A program made the translations under genes and the position numbers. Below, in pieces: positions 7,129 to 14,579 of a DNA stretch of 18,643 bases. The DNA comes from CAWDPQ01 sp049642465 (GTDB taxonomy: Bacteria > Acidobacteriota > Vicinamibacteria > Vicinamibacterales > 2-12-FULL-66-21), in the NCBI GenBank assembly GCA_049642465.1, contig JBAROV010000052.1:1-18643 (forward strand), given 5' to 3'. How positions within the stretch are numbered: position 1 is the first letter of the stretch; each line of letters opens with the position of its first letter. The notes under the pieces were generated by a model. The model saw only the letters and a list, made by a program, of their open reading frames with translations, was not told where the DNA came from and searched no databases.

Positions 7129-8523
7129 ATGCGAAAGACCCTCGAACGTACCATCAGTCCCGTCGACGGCTCGGTCTGCGCGGAATTCGAGCTGGCGTCG
7201 CCCGCAGAGATCGACGCGGCTCTGGAGCGTGCCGCGCACGCCCAACGCGGCTGGAAGCGGGTTCCGATTGGCGAGCGGGCGGCCATCTGCCGTCGCGCCG
7301 TCGACCTGATGGTCGCCCGCACCGACCAGCTCGCGACGGAGCTGACGTGGCAGATGGGGCGGCCGATCGCACACACCCCACTCGAGATTCGACGCGGGTT
7401 CCAGGAGCGCGCCTCGTACATGATCGACATCGCGGAAGGGGCGCTCGCGGACATTTCCATCGAGCCAAAGGAAGGGTTCCGGCGCTTCATTCGACGAGAG
7501 CCGCTCGGCGTCGTCCTCGTAATTGCGCCGTGGAATTACCCGTACCTGGTCTCGGTCAACGCCGTGATTCCGGCAATGATGGCGGGGAACACCGTGCTGC
7601 TGAAGGTGTCGCAGCAGACGCCGCTCGTCGCCGAGCGGTACGCCGAGGCCTTCCGCGAGGCAGGGCTCCCCGATGGCGTGTTTCAGTTCGTGCATGCGAG
7701 CCATGAGGATGTCGCGAGGATGATCGGCGATCGCCGGGTCGCGTTCGTCTCGTTCACGGGATCGGTCGAGGGCGGCTGTGCGGTGCAGGCCGCGGCCGCG
7801 CCCCGGTTCGTCGCCACGAACCTCGAGCTTGGCGGAAAGGATCCCGCTTACGTTCGATCCGATGCGCAGCTCGCGGCGACGATCGAGAATCTCGTGGACG
7901 GCGTGTATTTCAACTCCGGGCAGTCGTGCTGCGGCGTGGAGCGGATCTACGTCCACCGGGACGTGTATCGCCCGTTTGTCGACGGGTTCGTCGAGCTGAC
8001 GCGCCAGTATGTGCTCGGCAACCCGCTCGATCCCGGCACGACGCTGGGTCCGATGGTCCGCTCGAGCGCGGCGGCATCGGTGCGTGCGCAGACCGCGGAG
8101 GCCGTCGCGACGGGGGCGCGAGCACTGATCGACCCTCGCGAGTTTCCGGCCGACCGCGAAGGCACTCCGTACCTCGCGCCGCAGGTGCTGGTCGACGTGG
8201 ATCACCGCATGCGCCTGATGACGGAAGAAACGTTCGGCCCGGTCGTCGGCGTGATGGCCGTGAAAGACGATCGCGAAGCGATCGATCTCATGAACGACAG
8301 CCGCTACGGTCTGACCGCCTCGATCTGGACGGTTGATGTCGACGCGGCGGTTCGGATCGGCGACGCAGTCGAGACCGGCACCTGGTTTCTCAACCGCTGC
8401 GATTATCTCGATCCAGCGCTGGCCTGGACGGGCGTCAGAGACTCCGGCCGCGGGTGCTCCCTCTCGCGCCTGGGATACGACTCCGTGACACGGCCCAAAT
8501 CATTCCACTTGCGTCTGCCATAA
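7129..8523 (+). CDS. NAD(P)-dependent aldehyde dehydrogenase
   Basis: This 464-residue ALDH-superfamily enzyme contains VIAPWNYPY in the first half, the catalytic Glu233 in LELGGKDP, the nucleophile Cys267 in NSGQSCCG (34 residues after the Glu, as in the family) and EETFGPVVG in the C-terminal half. A second Cys at 268 follows the nucleophile. The length is slightly short of the usual 480-500 residues, mainly at the N-terminus, but all catalytic elements are present. It oxidises an aldehyde to the acid with NAD(P). Being 8 nt after the SDR gene, it should take the SDR product, comparable to PuuC in putrescine use or the aldehyde step of the Ipu pathway. The start at 7129 is the first ATG of the frame; its ribosome site is weak, suggesting coupling. 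Confidence 0.94.
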   Translation: MRKTLERTISPVDGSVCAEFELASPAEIDAALERAAHAQRGWKRVPIGERAAICRRAVDLMVARTDQLATELTWQMGRPIAHTPLEIRRGFQERASYMIDIAEGALADISIEPKEGFRRFIRREPLGVVLVIAPWNYPYLVSVNAVIPAMMAGNTVLLKVSQQTPLVAERYAEAFREAGLPDGVFQFVHASHEDVARMIGDRRVAFVSFTGSVEGGCAVQAAAAPRFVATNLELGGKDPAYVRSDAQLAATIENLVDGVYFNSGQSCCGVERIYVHRDVYRPFVDGFVELTRQYVLGNPLDPGTTLGPMVRSSAAASVRAQTAEAVATGARALIDPREFPADREGTPYLAPQVLVDVDHRMRLMTEETFGPVVGVMAVKDDREAIDLMNDSRYGLTASIWTVDVDAAVRIGDAVETGTWFLNRCDYLDPALAWTGVRDSGRGCSLSRLGYDSVTRPKSFHLRLP

Positions 8524-8535
8524 GGTCCGCCTCTC

Positions 8536-9093
8536 ATGCTCGACATGCTTACGCGCCCGTGGCCCTGGTATGTGGCCGGGCCGCTCATCGGCCTTTTCGT
8601 CCCAGCGCTGCTCGTGCTTGGCAATCGACAGTTCGGGATCTCGACCAACCTCCGCCATATCTGCGCGGCTGTCCTTCCGGCACGCGTCGAGTTTTTCCAA
8701 TACGACTGGAGGGGTACGGGAATCTGGAACCTGGCCTTCGCCGCTGGGATTCTCAGCGGCGGTTTCATCGCAGCCTGGATACTCGGCATCCCCGACGTGG
8801 CCGTGAGCGCCGACACCAGGATCGCGCTCGACCACCTCGGGATTCGCGACTTTGCCGGCCTCGCCCCGCGCGAGGTTTTCAACTGGTCCAGCCTGCTGAC
8901 ACTTCGCGGTCTGACGATGATCGTCGGAGGCGGGGCCCTGGTCGGGTTCGGTACGGCGTACGCAGGCGGATGCACATCGGGACACGGCATCGCGGGGCTT
9001 GCGGTGTTCGACCGTACCTCTCTCGTCGCGGTTGCGGGCTTCTTCGCTGGCGGCCTGCTCGGTACTTTCGTACTGTTGCCGCTGCTCTTCTAA
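8536..9093 (+). CDS. YeeE/YedE-family sulfur transporter, first half
   Basis: This 185-residue polytopic membrane protein has about five hydrophobic segments. The family hallmark is GFGTAYAGGCTSGHGIAGL (137-155), with Cys146 the probable sulfur-relay cysteine of the pore; Cys43 (HICAAV) is a second candidate. Full-length YeeE (TsuA) is about 350 residues and takes up thiosulfate. Here the function is split between this gene and the next, 4 nt downstream, an arrangement known for the family. An AAGG motif lies about 10 nt before the ATG and overlaps the aldehyde dehydrogenase stop. Its place inside an amine-catabolic operon is unexpected: it may supply sulfur, export a sulfur product, or show that the operon substrate contains sulfur. 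Confidence 0.88.
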   Translation: MLDMLTRPWPWYVAGPLIGLFVPALLVLGNRQFGISTNLRHICAAVLPARVEFFQYDWRGTGIWNLAFAAGILSGGFIAAWILGIPDVAVSADTRIALDHLGIRDFAGLAPREVFNWSSLLTLRGLTMIVGGGALVGFGTAYAGGCTSGHGIAGLAVFDRTSLVAVAGFFAGGLLGTFVLLPLLF

Positions 9094-9097
9094 CCTC

Positions 9098-9514
9098 ATG
9101 ACGGCTGCGTATTTCGCACTCGGGAGCCTCTTCGGTCTCATCCTGACCAAAGCGGAGGTTGTCTCATGGTTTCGGATCCAGGAGATGTTCCGGTTCCAGT
9201 CGTTCCACATGTACGGCGTGATGGGCTCCGCCGTGGCTGTGGCCGCCGTCTCGATCGCGCTCCTGAAACGCTTCGACGTGCGCACGCTCGGTGGCGAGCC
9301 GATCGTGATTCCGACAAGAGAGCTTGGAAAAGGCTATCGCTACTGGATTGGCGGAACGCTTTTTGGCCTCGGATGGGCGTTGACCGGCGCCTGTCCGGGA
9401 CCGCTCTTCGCGCTGTTGGGCAGCGGCGTGACCGTCTTCGCCGTTGCAGTCGCGAGTGCGCTGGCCGGAACGTGGGTCTATGGATTCATCCGTCCATCCC
9501 TTCCGCACTACTAG
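9098..9514 (+). CDS. YeeE/YedE-family sulfur transporter, second half (DUF6691-like)
   Basis: This 138-residue membrane protein has about four helices and the matching half-motif LGWALTGACPGPLFALLG (91-108), with Cys99 as the conserved cysteine. The start at 9098 is 4 nt after the previous stop. The frame is open further upstream to 8999, but that would overlap the first half by 95 nt with Cys/Ser-rich sequence of no membrane character, so the shorter form is chosen. In other bacteria such halves are adjacent and often accompany sulfide-detoxifying genes (rhodanese, sulfur dioxygenase); none is seen here. It probably forms a heteromeric channel with the first half. Confidence 0.88.
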   Translation: MTAAYFALGSLFGLILTKAEVVSWFRIQEMFRFQSFHMYGVMGSAVAVAAVSIALLKRFDVRTLGGEPIVIPTRELGKGYRYWIGGTLFGLGWALTGACPGPLFALLGSGVTVFAVAVASALAGTWVYGFIRPSLPHY

Positions 9515-9524
9515 GATCCGACCA

Positions 9525-10799
9525 ATGAAGACTGCTGCTGCTTTCTCCCTCGCCTCCCTGGTTCTTCTCACTGCCAGCGATCTGCGATTTCTGGCGCAAG
9601 AAGACGAGGTGGCCAGGCGCGCGCGGGCGCTGCACGCTTCCGCGCTCGTCATGGATGCGCACATCGATACGACGCTTCGGATGACCCGCGCCGACTGGGA
9701 CTTCACGCGCGAGCACCAGGCAATGCCAGCCGGCATCTCGTCTCACCCCGAGTCGCGGTCACAGCTCGGGCACGCCGATCTGCCTCGCATCAGAAAAGGC
9801 GGACTCGACGCCCTCTTCTTCGGCATCGTCGTCCGGCACCCGGCAGATGTTCCCGCGCAGGGCCCGATCGTCGGTCCCAGGGCGGTCAACGACGCCCTCG
9901 TACAGATCGCAGCCGTTCACAAACTCGCAGACGACCTGCCACACGACGTGCTCTTCTGCACGAAGGCGGCAGAAGTCCGCCAAGCGCATCGGCAGGGCAA
10001 GATTGCCGCCCTCATCGGCCTCGAGGGCGGCCACATGATCAACAACAGCCTGCCGATCCTGCGGGAGTTTGCGCGGCTGGGCGTCCGTTACATGACGCTG
10101 ACGCACTTTTTCAACACTGACTGGGCGGACTCATCAGGCGAGGCACCGAAGCACAACGGCCTCACCGATTTCGGACGTCACGTCGTTCGGGAGATGAACC
10201 GTCTCGGCATGATCGTCGACATCTCCCACGTGTCCGACAAGACCTTCCGGGATACGCTTGCCGTCAGCACGGCCCCAATGATCGCGTCGCATTCATCTTC
10301 GCGCGCGCTCGCGGGGCATGTCCGGAACATGAGCGACGACATGATCAAGGCGCTCGCGGCCAAGGGCGGCGTGATCGCCATCAACTTCCACATTCCCTAT
10401 CTCGATCAGGCTCGCAACGATTACCAAACACGGATTCAGCCGCTCTGGACCCGGCTGATCGCGCAATACCCAGGAGAGCAGCAGGAGATGACGCGGCAGG
10501 CGGAGGTTGCCCGCGAGTTCGGCCCGGCGCCATCCGTCTCGTGGCAGAAGATCATCGAGCACATCGATCGGGTCGTCCGCCTGGCTGGCGCCGATCACGT
10601 GGCGCTCGGGTCCGACTTCGATGGAGCCGCGATGCCGGAGGGGATGGAAGATGTCAGCCGGCTCCCTCGCATCACGGAAGCGCTGCTGCGCAAGGGCTAC
10701 AGCGAGTCGGATATCAGGAAGATTCTCGGCGAGAACCTGTTGCGGGTGATGGCGCAAGCCGAGCGGGTCGCGGAGCGGGTGACGCTCGTCAGTCGCTAG
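9525..10799 (+). CDS. Secreted membrane dipeptidase (peptidase M19)
   Basis: This 424-residue protein has a signal peptide (MKTAAAFSLASLVLLTA, cleavage likely before about residue 25), so it acts in the periplasm or at the envelope. The binuclear zinc site of the renal-dipeptidase family is complete: His46 and Asp48 (DAHID), bridging Glu167 (GLEGGH), His235 (DISHVSD), His256 (SHSSSR), Arg267 (GHVRN) and Asp364 (LGSDFDG). Family members cleave L-L, L-D and Cys-Gly dipeptides. The start at 9525 is preceded by AGGA overlapping the upstream stop; the frame extends upstream to 9444 but the leader sequence begins here. It is the last gene of the operon. It could release amino acids from peptides for the cytosolic pathway, but its periplasmic location and specificity make it an unlikely gamma-glutamyl hydrolase. 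Confidence 0.93.
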   Translation: MKTAAAFSLASLVLLTASDLRFLAQEDEVARRARALHASALVMDAHIDTTLRMTRADWDFTREHQAMPAGISSHPESRSQLGHADLPRIRKGGLDALFFGIVVRHPADVPAQGPIVGPRAVNDALVQIAAVHKLADDLPHDVLFCTKAAEVRQAHRQGKIAALIGLEGGHMINNSLPILREFARLGVRYMTLTHFFNTDWADSSGEAPKHNGLTDFGRHVVREMNRLGMIVDISHVSDKTFRDTLAVSTAPMIASHSSSRALAGHVRNMSDDMIKALAAKGGVIAINFHIPYLDQARNDYQTRIQPLWTRLIAQYPGEQQEMTRQAEVAREFGPAPSVSWQKIIEHIDRVVRLAGADHVALGSDFDGAAMPEGMEDVSRLPRITEALLRKGYSESDIRKILGENLLRVMAQAERVAERVTLVSR

Positions 10800-10846
10800 A
10801 GTGACCGGCCAATCGCCAGATTCCCACGCGGGCTGTCGTCCTGGTG

Positions 10847-10852
10847 TATAAC
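10847..10852 (+). promoter_or_regulatory. Weak candidate -10 upstream of the TPR-TonB_C gene
   Basis: TATAAC lies in the 79-nt gap after the dipeptidase gene, 26 nt before the ATG at 10879, with AAGGGGGG as the ribosome site in between. No good -35 is visible. It suggests that the following gene can be transcribed separately from the operon. Confidence 0.3.
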
Positions 10853-10878
10853 GTTCCGACTCGCCGAAGGGGGGCCGA

Positions 10879-12828
10879 ATGAGGATGATGACCTTCCGCG
10901 CATTGCCCGCCTGCGCTTTCACCACTCTCCTTGCGCTGTGCCCGACGCCCGCTCGTGCGCAACAGTGGATCGAAATGAAAAGCGCGCACTTCGTGGTGAC
11001 GTCGAACGCCAGCCAATCGTCGACCCGCACGCTGGCCTGGCAGCTCGAACAGATTCACAGCGCCATCTCGGCGATGTTTGCCTGGGCGCGAGCGGATCTC
11101 GATCGCCCGGTCGCGGTGTATACCGTGAGGGACGAACGCAGCATGAAGGCGCTCACGCCGGCCTACTGGGAGGCCAAAGGCGGCGTGCGCCCGGCAAGCG
11201 TCTGGGTGAGTGGACCGGACCAGCATTACTTCGGTATCCGCGCCGACGTCCAGGTCGAGGATCGCGACAACATCAATCCGCACATCACCGCGTATCACTC
11301 GTATGTTTCGCTGATTCTGCAGCAGAGCAGCGATCGGGAGTTGCCGCTATGGTTTTCCAGCGGCTTCGCGGGAGTGCTCAGTAATACGATCGTTCGCGAT
11401 AGCTACATTCTTTTCGGGCCTCCCATCCCGTGGCACCTCGAGCGCCTCCGCGAGGGCCCCCGCATGCGGTTGCCCGCGCTGATGCAGGTCACGCGGTTCT
11501 CTCCCGAGTACACGAACGCCGAATCACGCTACCGGTTCGACGCGCAGTCGTGGGCTCTGGTTCACTTCCTCATATTCAGCGACAAGGGCACTCGACGGCC
11601 CGGGCTCGATCAATTCATCAGGCTCCTATCGAGCGGCACTGACCTGGACCTGGCGATTCGCGAGGCGTTTGGACCGCTCCCGGAACTCGAAGCTGCTTTC
11701 TTCAACTACATCAACCGCAGCCTTTTCACATACCTGCGCGTGAACGTGGATGCGTCGGTGAAGCGCGAGAGCTTTCCCGCACGCGCGCTTTCCGCCTCAG
11801 AGTCGGCCGCCGCGTTGGCGCTTTTCCACGTCGCGTTGAACCGCCCCGTCGAGGGGCGCGCGGCGATAGACGAGGCGCGAAAAACCGCTGCGGCCCCGGA
11901 CAGTTTCCTGGCCGAAGCGATACTGCTCGATCGCGAGGGCAAGCGCGAGGAGGCGCGCGCGGCGTTCGAGCGGGCGGTCGACGCCGGAACCACGAGCAGC
12001 TATGCGCACTACCGGCTCGCGTCACTTCGCTGGGCTCCCCGACCGGAGCGAGCCACACTCGAGGGCATCGAGAAGCTTCTGTTGAGGGCCCTGGCGCTCA
12101 ACAACAGGCATGCGTCGTCCAACGCGTTTCTCGCAGACGTACGCTCGCTGCTCGGTAATGCCGAGGCGCTGGGATTCGCGCGCCGCGCGATTGCCCTCGC
12201 GCCATCCGAGCCCAGGCACCGTATCACCGCCGCGCGAATCCTTCTGCGCCAGCAGAAATACGACGAAGCCCTGAAAGAAGCACAAACGGCCCTTGCCATG
12301 GCGAAGATCGACAGCGCGCGGCCGGAGGCGGAACAGCTGATCGCGTCGATCGAACGCGCCAAATCCGGTCCAGCGGTCGAACGCGCAACGCCCGCTGAAC
12401 CGAGCCAGCGTCCGGAGCCGGCGGAAGCCCCGGCCACGAAGGCTCCGGTTCGACTGGGCCCAGGCATCGTCGCGCCTCGCCTACTCGAGCAAAGGCAGGC
12501 GACTTACACCATGGAGGCGATGCGGATGCGCGTCGAAGGGATGATCCGGCTCGAAGCCGTCGTGCCGCTCGATGGCGTGCCCGGGCAGGTCACCGTGACC
12601 AAATGCGACCTGCAGTCGCGACTGCAGAATTCGACGAACAACGAGGAGGCAGACCTGCGAAAAGCGCTGTTGGAATCGAAGTTTAAGCCAGGGGAGTGCG
12701 CGGAAACATTCGGGCTGGATCGTGCGGCTGTCAATGCTGTCAAACAGTGGCGGTTCACGCCAGGAAGTCGTGACGGTCAAGCAGTTCCGGTGCTCGTGGA
12801 AATCGAGATGAGCTTCACGCTGCGCTGA
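10879..12828 (+). CDS. Exported degenerate peptidase-MA/DUF1570-like, TPR and TonB_C protein
   Basis: This 649-residue protein starts with a signal peptide (cut near ARAQQ, about residue 28) after a strong AAGGGGGG ribosome site. Residues about 29-290 match the gluzincin-like module that opens with W-x-x-x-x-S-x-HF-x-V-x-S (30-42) and normally carries HExxH followed by WLxEGxA. Here these read HSYVS (140-144) and WFSSGFA (158-164): catalytic Glu, second His ligand and third ligand are all lost, so it is probably a non-catalytic binding domain. Residues about 310-500 form Ala-rich TPR-type helical repeats, followed by a Pro/Ala/Glu linker (about 502-527). The C-terminus (about 545-649) is a TonB C-terminal domain (GLDRAAVNAVKQWRFTPG) with an unusual insert of about 30 residues containing two Cys. 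It has no TM anchor apart from the leader. It may scaffold envelope proteins; its role is unknown. Confidence 0.88.
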   Translation: MRMMTFRALPACAFTTLLALCPTPARAQQWIEMKSAHFVVTSNASQSSTRTLAWQLEQIHSAISAMFAWARADLDRPVAVYTVRDERSMKALTPAYWEAKGGVRPASVWVSGPDQHYFGIRADVQVEDRDNINPHITAYHSYVSLILQQSSDRELPLWFSSGFAGVLSNTIVRDSYILFGPPIPWHLERLREGPRMRLPALMQVTRFSPEYTNAESRYRFDAQSWALVHFLIFSDKGTRRPGLDQFIRLLSSGTDLDLAIREAFGPLPELEAAFFNYINRSLFTYLRVNVDASVKRESFPARALSASESAAALALFHVALNRPVEGRAAIDEARKTAAAPDSFLAEAILLDREGKREEARAAFERAVDAGTTSSYAHYRLASLRWAPRPERATLEGIEKLLLRALALNNRHASSNAFLADVRSLLGNAEALGFARRAIALAPSEPRHRITAARILLRQQKYDEALKEAQTALAMAKIDSARPEAEQLIASIERAKSGPAVERATPAEPSQRPEPAEAPATKAPVRLGPGIVAPRLLEQRQATYTMEAMRMRVEGMIRLEAVVPLDGVPGQVTVTKCDLQSRLQNSTNNEEADLRKALLESKFKPGECAETFGLDRAAVNAVKQWRFTPGSRDGQAVPVLVEIEMSFTLR

Positions 12829-13024
12829 TCCCTCGCAACAGATCGCGACCAGCGGCTGTCTTCTTTTTCCCGGAGCTGCTGACGTTCGCTTCTCAGTGCG
12901 CAAAATCCCGCTACCATTCGGAAAGAGTTCGCACTCGCCGCCTGAATCCCATCGCCCGCCGAACGCGCCTGACGGCGTGTTTCATGCACATGACTGACAC
13001 ATCAACATCTGAAAGGGGAGCACC

Positions 13025-13588
13025 ATGCGAACTCACAACGTTGCCGCTTCCTTATGGACGATGGCTTTTCTCGGGCTGCTCTTTGCGACGTGTCCGCAAT
13101 CAGCCGCCGCCCAGGGGATCGCAGGCTCGTTCGAGCAACTGCAGCTGCTCGTCAGGCCCGGCGACAAGGTGACAGTCACTGACACATCGGGACGCGAATC
13201 CTCCGGTCGGATCTCGGAGTTGTCGACCTCGGGACTCACCGTACTGGTGAACGGCGCCCGGCAGGAGTTCACCGAACGTGAGGTGACGACCATCCGGCAG
13301 CGGCGCCAGGATTCTCTCGGTAATGGGGCCCTGTGGGGCATCGCGGTCGGCGGGGCTCTCGCGGGCGGCCTCGTGGCTGCGTTCTGGGAAGGTGGCGATA
13401 GTGCTGGGGAGGCGGCAGCGTTGGTCGCGGTTTATTCCGGCATCGGCGCCGGCATTGGCGTGGGCGTGGATGCGCTGATCACGCGCCGTCACGTCATCTA
13501 CCAGCACTCGGCTCCGAGGGTGGAATTACGCGTCGCGCCGCTGCTGACGCCCGCGCGTCGCGGTGCCGTGATTGCGGTGCGATTCTGA
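13025..13588 (+). CDS. Exported glycine-zipper protein of unknown function
   Basis: This 187-residue protein has a clear AAAGGGGAG ribosome site and a signal peptide (cut near SAAAQG, about residue 30). Residues about 45-90 read RPGDKVTVTDTSGRESSGRI and continue to VLVNGARQEF, a small beta-barrel pattern (a GDxVxVxDxxGxxxxG fold resembling Sm/PRC-like modules). Residues about 98-145 are Gly/Ala-rich hydrophobic (GALWGIAVGGALAGGLVAAF, SGIGAGIGVGVDAL), probably one or two glycine-zipper membrane segments. The tail is basic and beta-like. It appears to be an envelope protein; I know no assigned function. A 196-nt gap precedes it, with a possible TACCAT -10 at 12912-12917, so it is probably not in the preceding transcript. 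The following oxidoreductase begins 13 nt after its stop. Confidence 0.85.
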   Translation: MRTHNVAASLWTMAFLGLLFATCPQSAAAQGIAGSFEQLQLLVRPGDKVTVTDTSGRESSGRISELSTSGLTVLVNGARQEFTEREVTTIRQRRQDSLGNGALWGIAVGGALAGGLVAAFWEGGDSAGEAAALVAVYSGIGAGIGVGVDALITRRHVIYQHSAPRVELRVAPLLTPARRGAVIAVRF

Positions 13589-13601
13589 CTGCCCCCGGCG
13601 C

Positions 13602-14579
13602 GTGAAACTTCGAGGAGCCGTCGTCGGCTGCGGCATGATCTCGGAATTTCACCTCCGCGGCTGGCAGCGGATTCCCGAAGTCGAGATCGTGGCGCTCGTG
13701 GATCAGTCGCGCGAGCGTGCGGAGGACCGCCGCCGGCAATTCGCGCCGCGAGCACGCATCCACGACTCGCTGGACGCGCTCTTCGCCAGCGAAGCGACGC
13801 TCGACTTCGTCGATATCCTCACGCCGCCGCGGCTCCATCGCGAGCACTGCCTGCGAGCCGCAGAGGCCGGCGCGCACATCATTTGCCAGAAGCCGCTTTG
13901 CGACAGGTTGGAGGACGCGCGGTCGCTCGTCGAGGCGCTGCGCGACTACCATCGGCTGTTTCTCGTTCACGAGAACCACCCGTATCGCCCCTGGTTTCGC
14001 GACATGCTGCAGCGGCATCGCGACGGATTCTTCGGGCGTCCACGTGTTTTGCAGCTTGTTCAACACGACGCACACGAGCCTGCCGAGCGGTTCAAGTCGG
14101 AAGCGGAGCGCGGGGTGCTGCTCGAATATGGCGTGCACCTCGTGGACATGGTCCGCGCGCTCCTCGGTGAGCCAAGCCGTGTGTCTGCGCACCTGCAACA
14201 CATCAATCCACGCGTGCGGGGAGAGAGCCTCGCTCACGTCGTCTTCGAGTATCCCGACGCGATCGCGGTGATTGATATTTCATGGAAGCCGCACGGCCTG
14301 CAGCAAGGCGGTGTGCTGTTCATCGGCGATGCGGGGGAGGCGTGGTTCGAAGGGCGCATGACGCGCGGCGAGGCGTCCCGCTACCGCGTCACCTCAGGGA
14401 ACACCGTTGTCGTCGATGAACAGCGGTCGCCGACGGAGGACTACGTCGAGGCGTTCTACCTGCTCGAACGCGAGTTTGCGGGGGGAATGCTTGGAAGGGC
14501 TGTGCCGGTGCAGCGGGCGGTGAATAATCTGCGGACGTTGGAGGCTACGTTCGCCGCGTATCAGGCGGCCCAGACGTGA
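13602..14579 (+). CDS. Gfo/Idh/MocA-family NAD(P)-dependent oxidoreductase
   Basis: This 325-residue protein has an N-terminal Rossmann motif AVVGCGMIS (6-14), DILTPP (71-76), then CQKPL (95-99), a variant of the usual EKP with Lys97 retained, and EYGVHLVD (175-182), the family's HxxD motif with His179 and Asp182 in the substrate domain. Members oxidise or reduce hydroxyls of sugars, inositols and related compounds. The GTG at 13602 is preferred. The frame is open upstream to a TTG at 13572, but that lies inside the previous gene and adds residues before the first beta strand. No clear ribosome site is visible. The 3' end is overlapped for 186 bp by the convergent DUF4874/DUF4832 gene. The substrate cannot be inferred; the carbohydrate-like neighbours to the right give only a hint. 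Confidence 0.9.
   Translation: MKLRGAVVGCGMISEFHLRGWQRIPEVEIVALVDQSRERAEDRRRQFAPRARIHDSLDALFASEATLDFVDILTPPRLHREHCLRAAEAGAHIICQKPLCDRLEDARSLVEALRDYHRLFLVHENHPYRPWFRDMLQRHRDGFFGRPRVLQLVQHDAHEPAERFKSEAERGVLLEYGVHLVDMVRALLGEPSRVSAHLQHINPRVRGESLAHVVFEYPDAIAVIDISWKPHGLQQGGVLFIGDAGEAWFEGRMTRGEASRYRVTSGNTVVVDEQRSPTEDYVEAFYLLEREFAGGMLGRAVPVQRAVNNLRTLEATFAAYQAAQT

Noticed and set aside
6814..8205. A 463-codon minus-strand frame opposite the SDR and ALDH genes
   Set aside because: The plus strand has complete SDR and ALDH catalytic motifs; the minus frame is basic, low-complexity shadow sequence.
9525..10799. M19 dipeptidase as the missing gamma-glutamyl hydrolase of the operon
   Set aside because: It has a signal peptide while the pathway is cytosolic, and M19 enzymes are known for alpha-dipeptides rather than gamma-glutamyl bonds.
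12838..12870. Possible intrinsic terminator after the TPR-TonB_C gene
   Set aside because: A T-rich run is present (TCTTCTTTTT) but the preceding hairpin has only a ~4-bp ACAG/CTGT stem with a long loop; too weak to call.
12993..13188. ACTGACACATC occurring upstream of and inside the 13025 gene
   Set aside because: An 11-bp match with one copy inside a conserved coding stretch and no third copy; best taken as chance.
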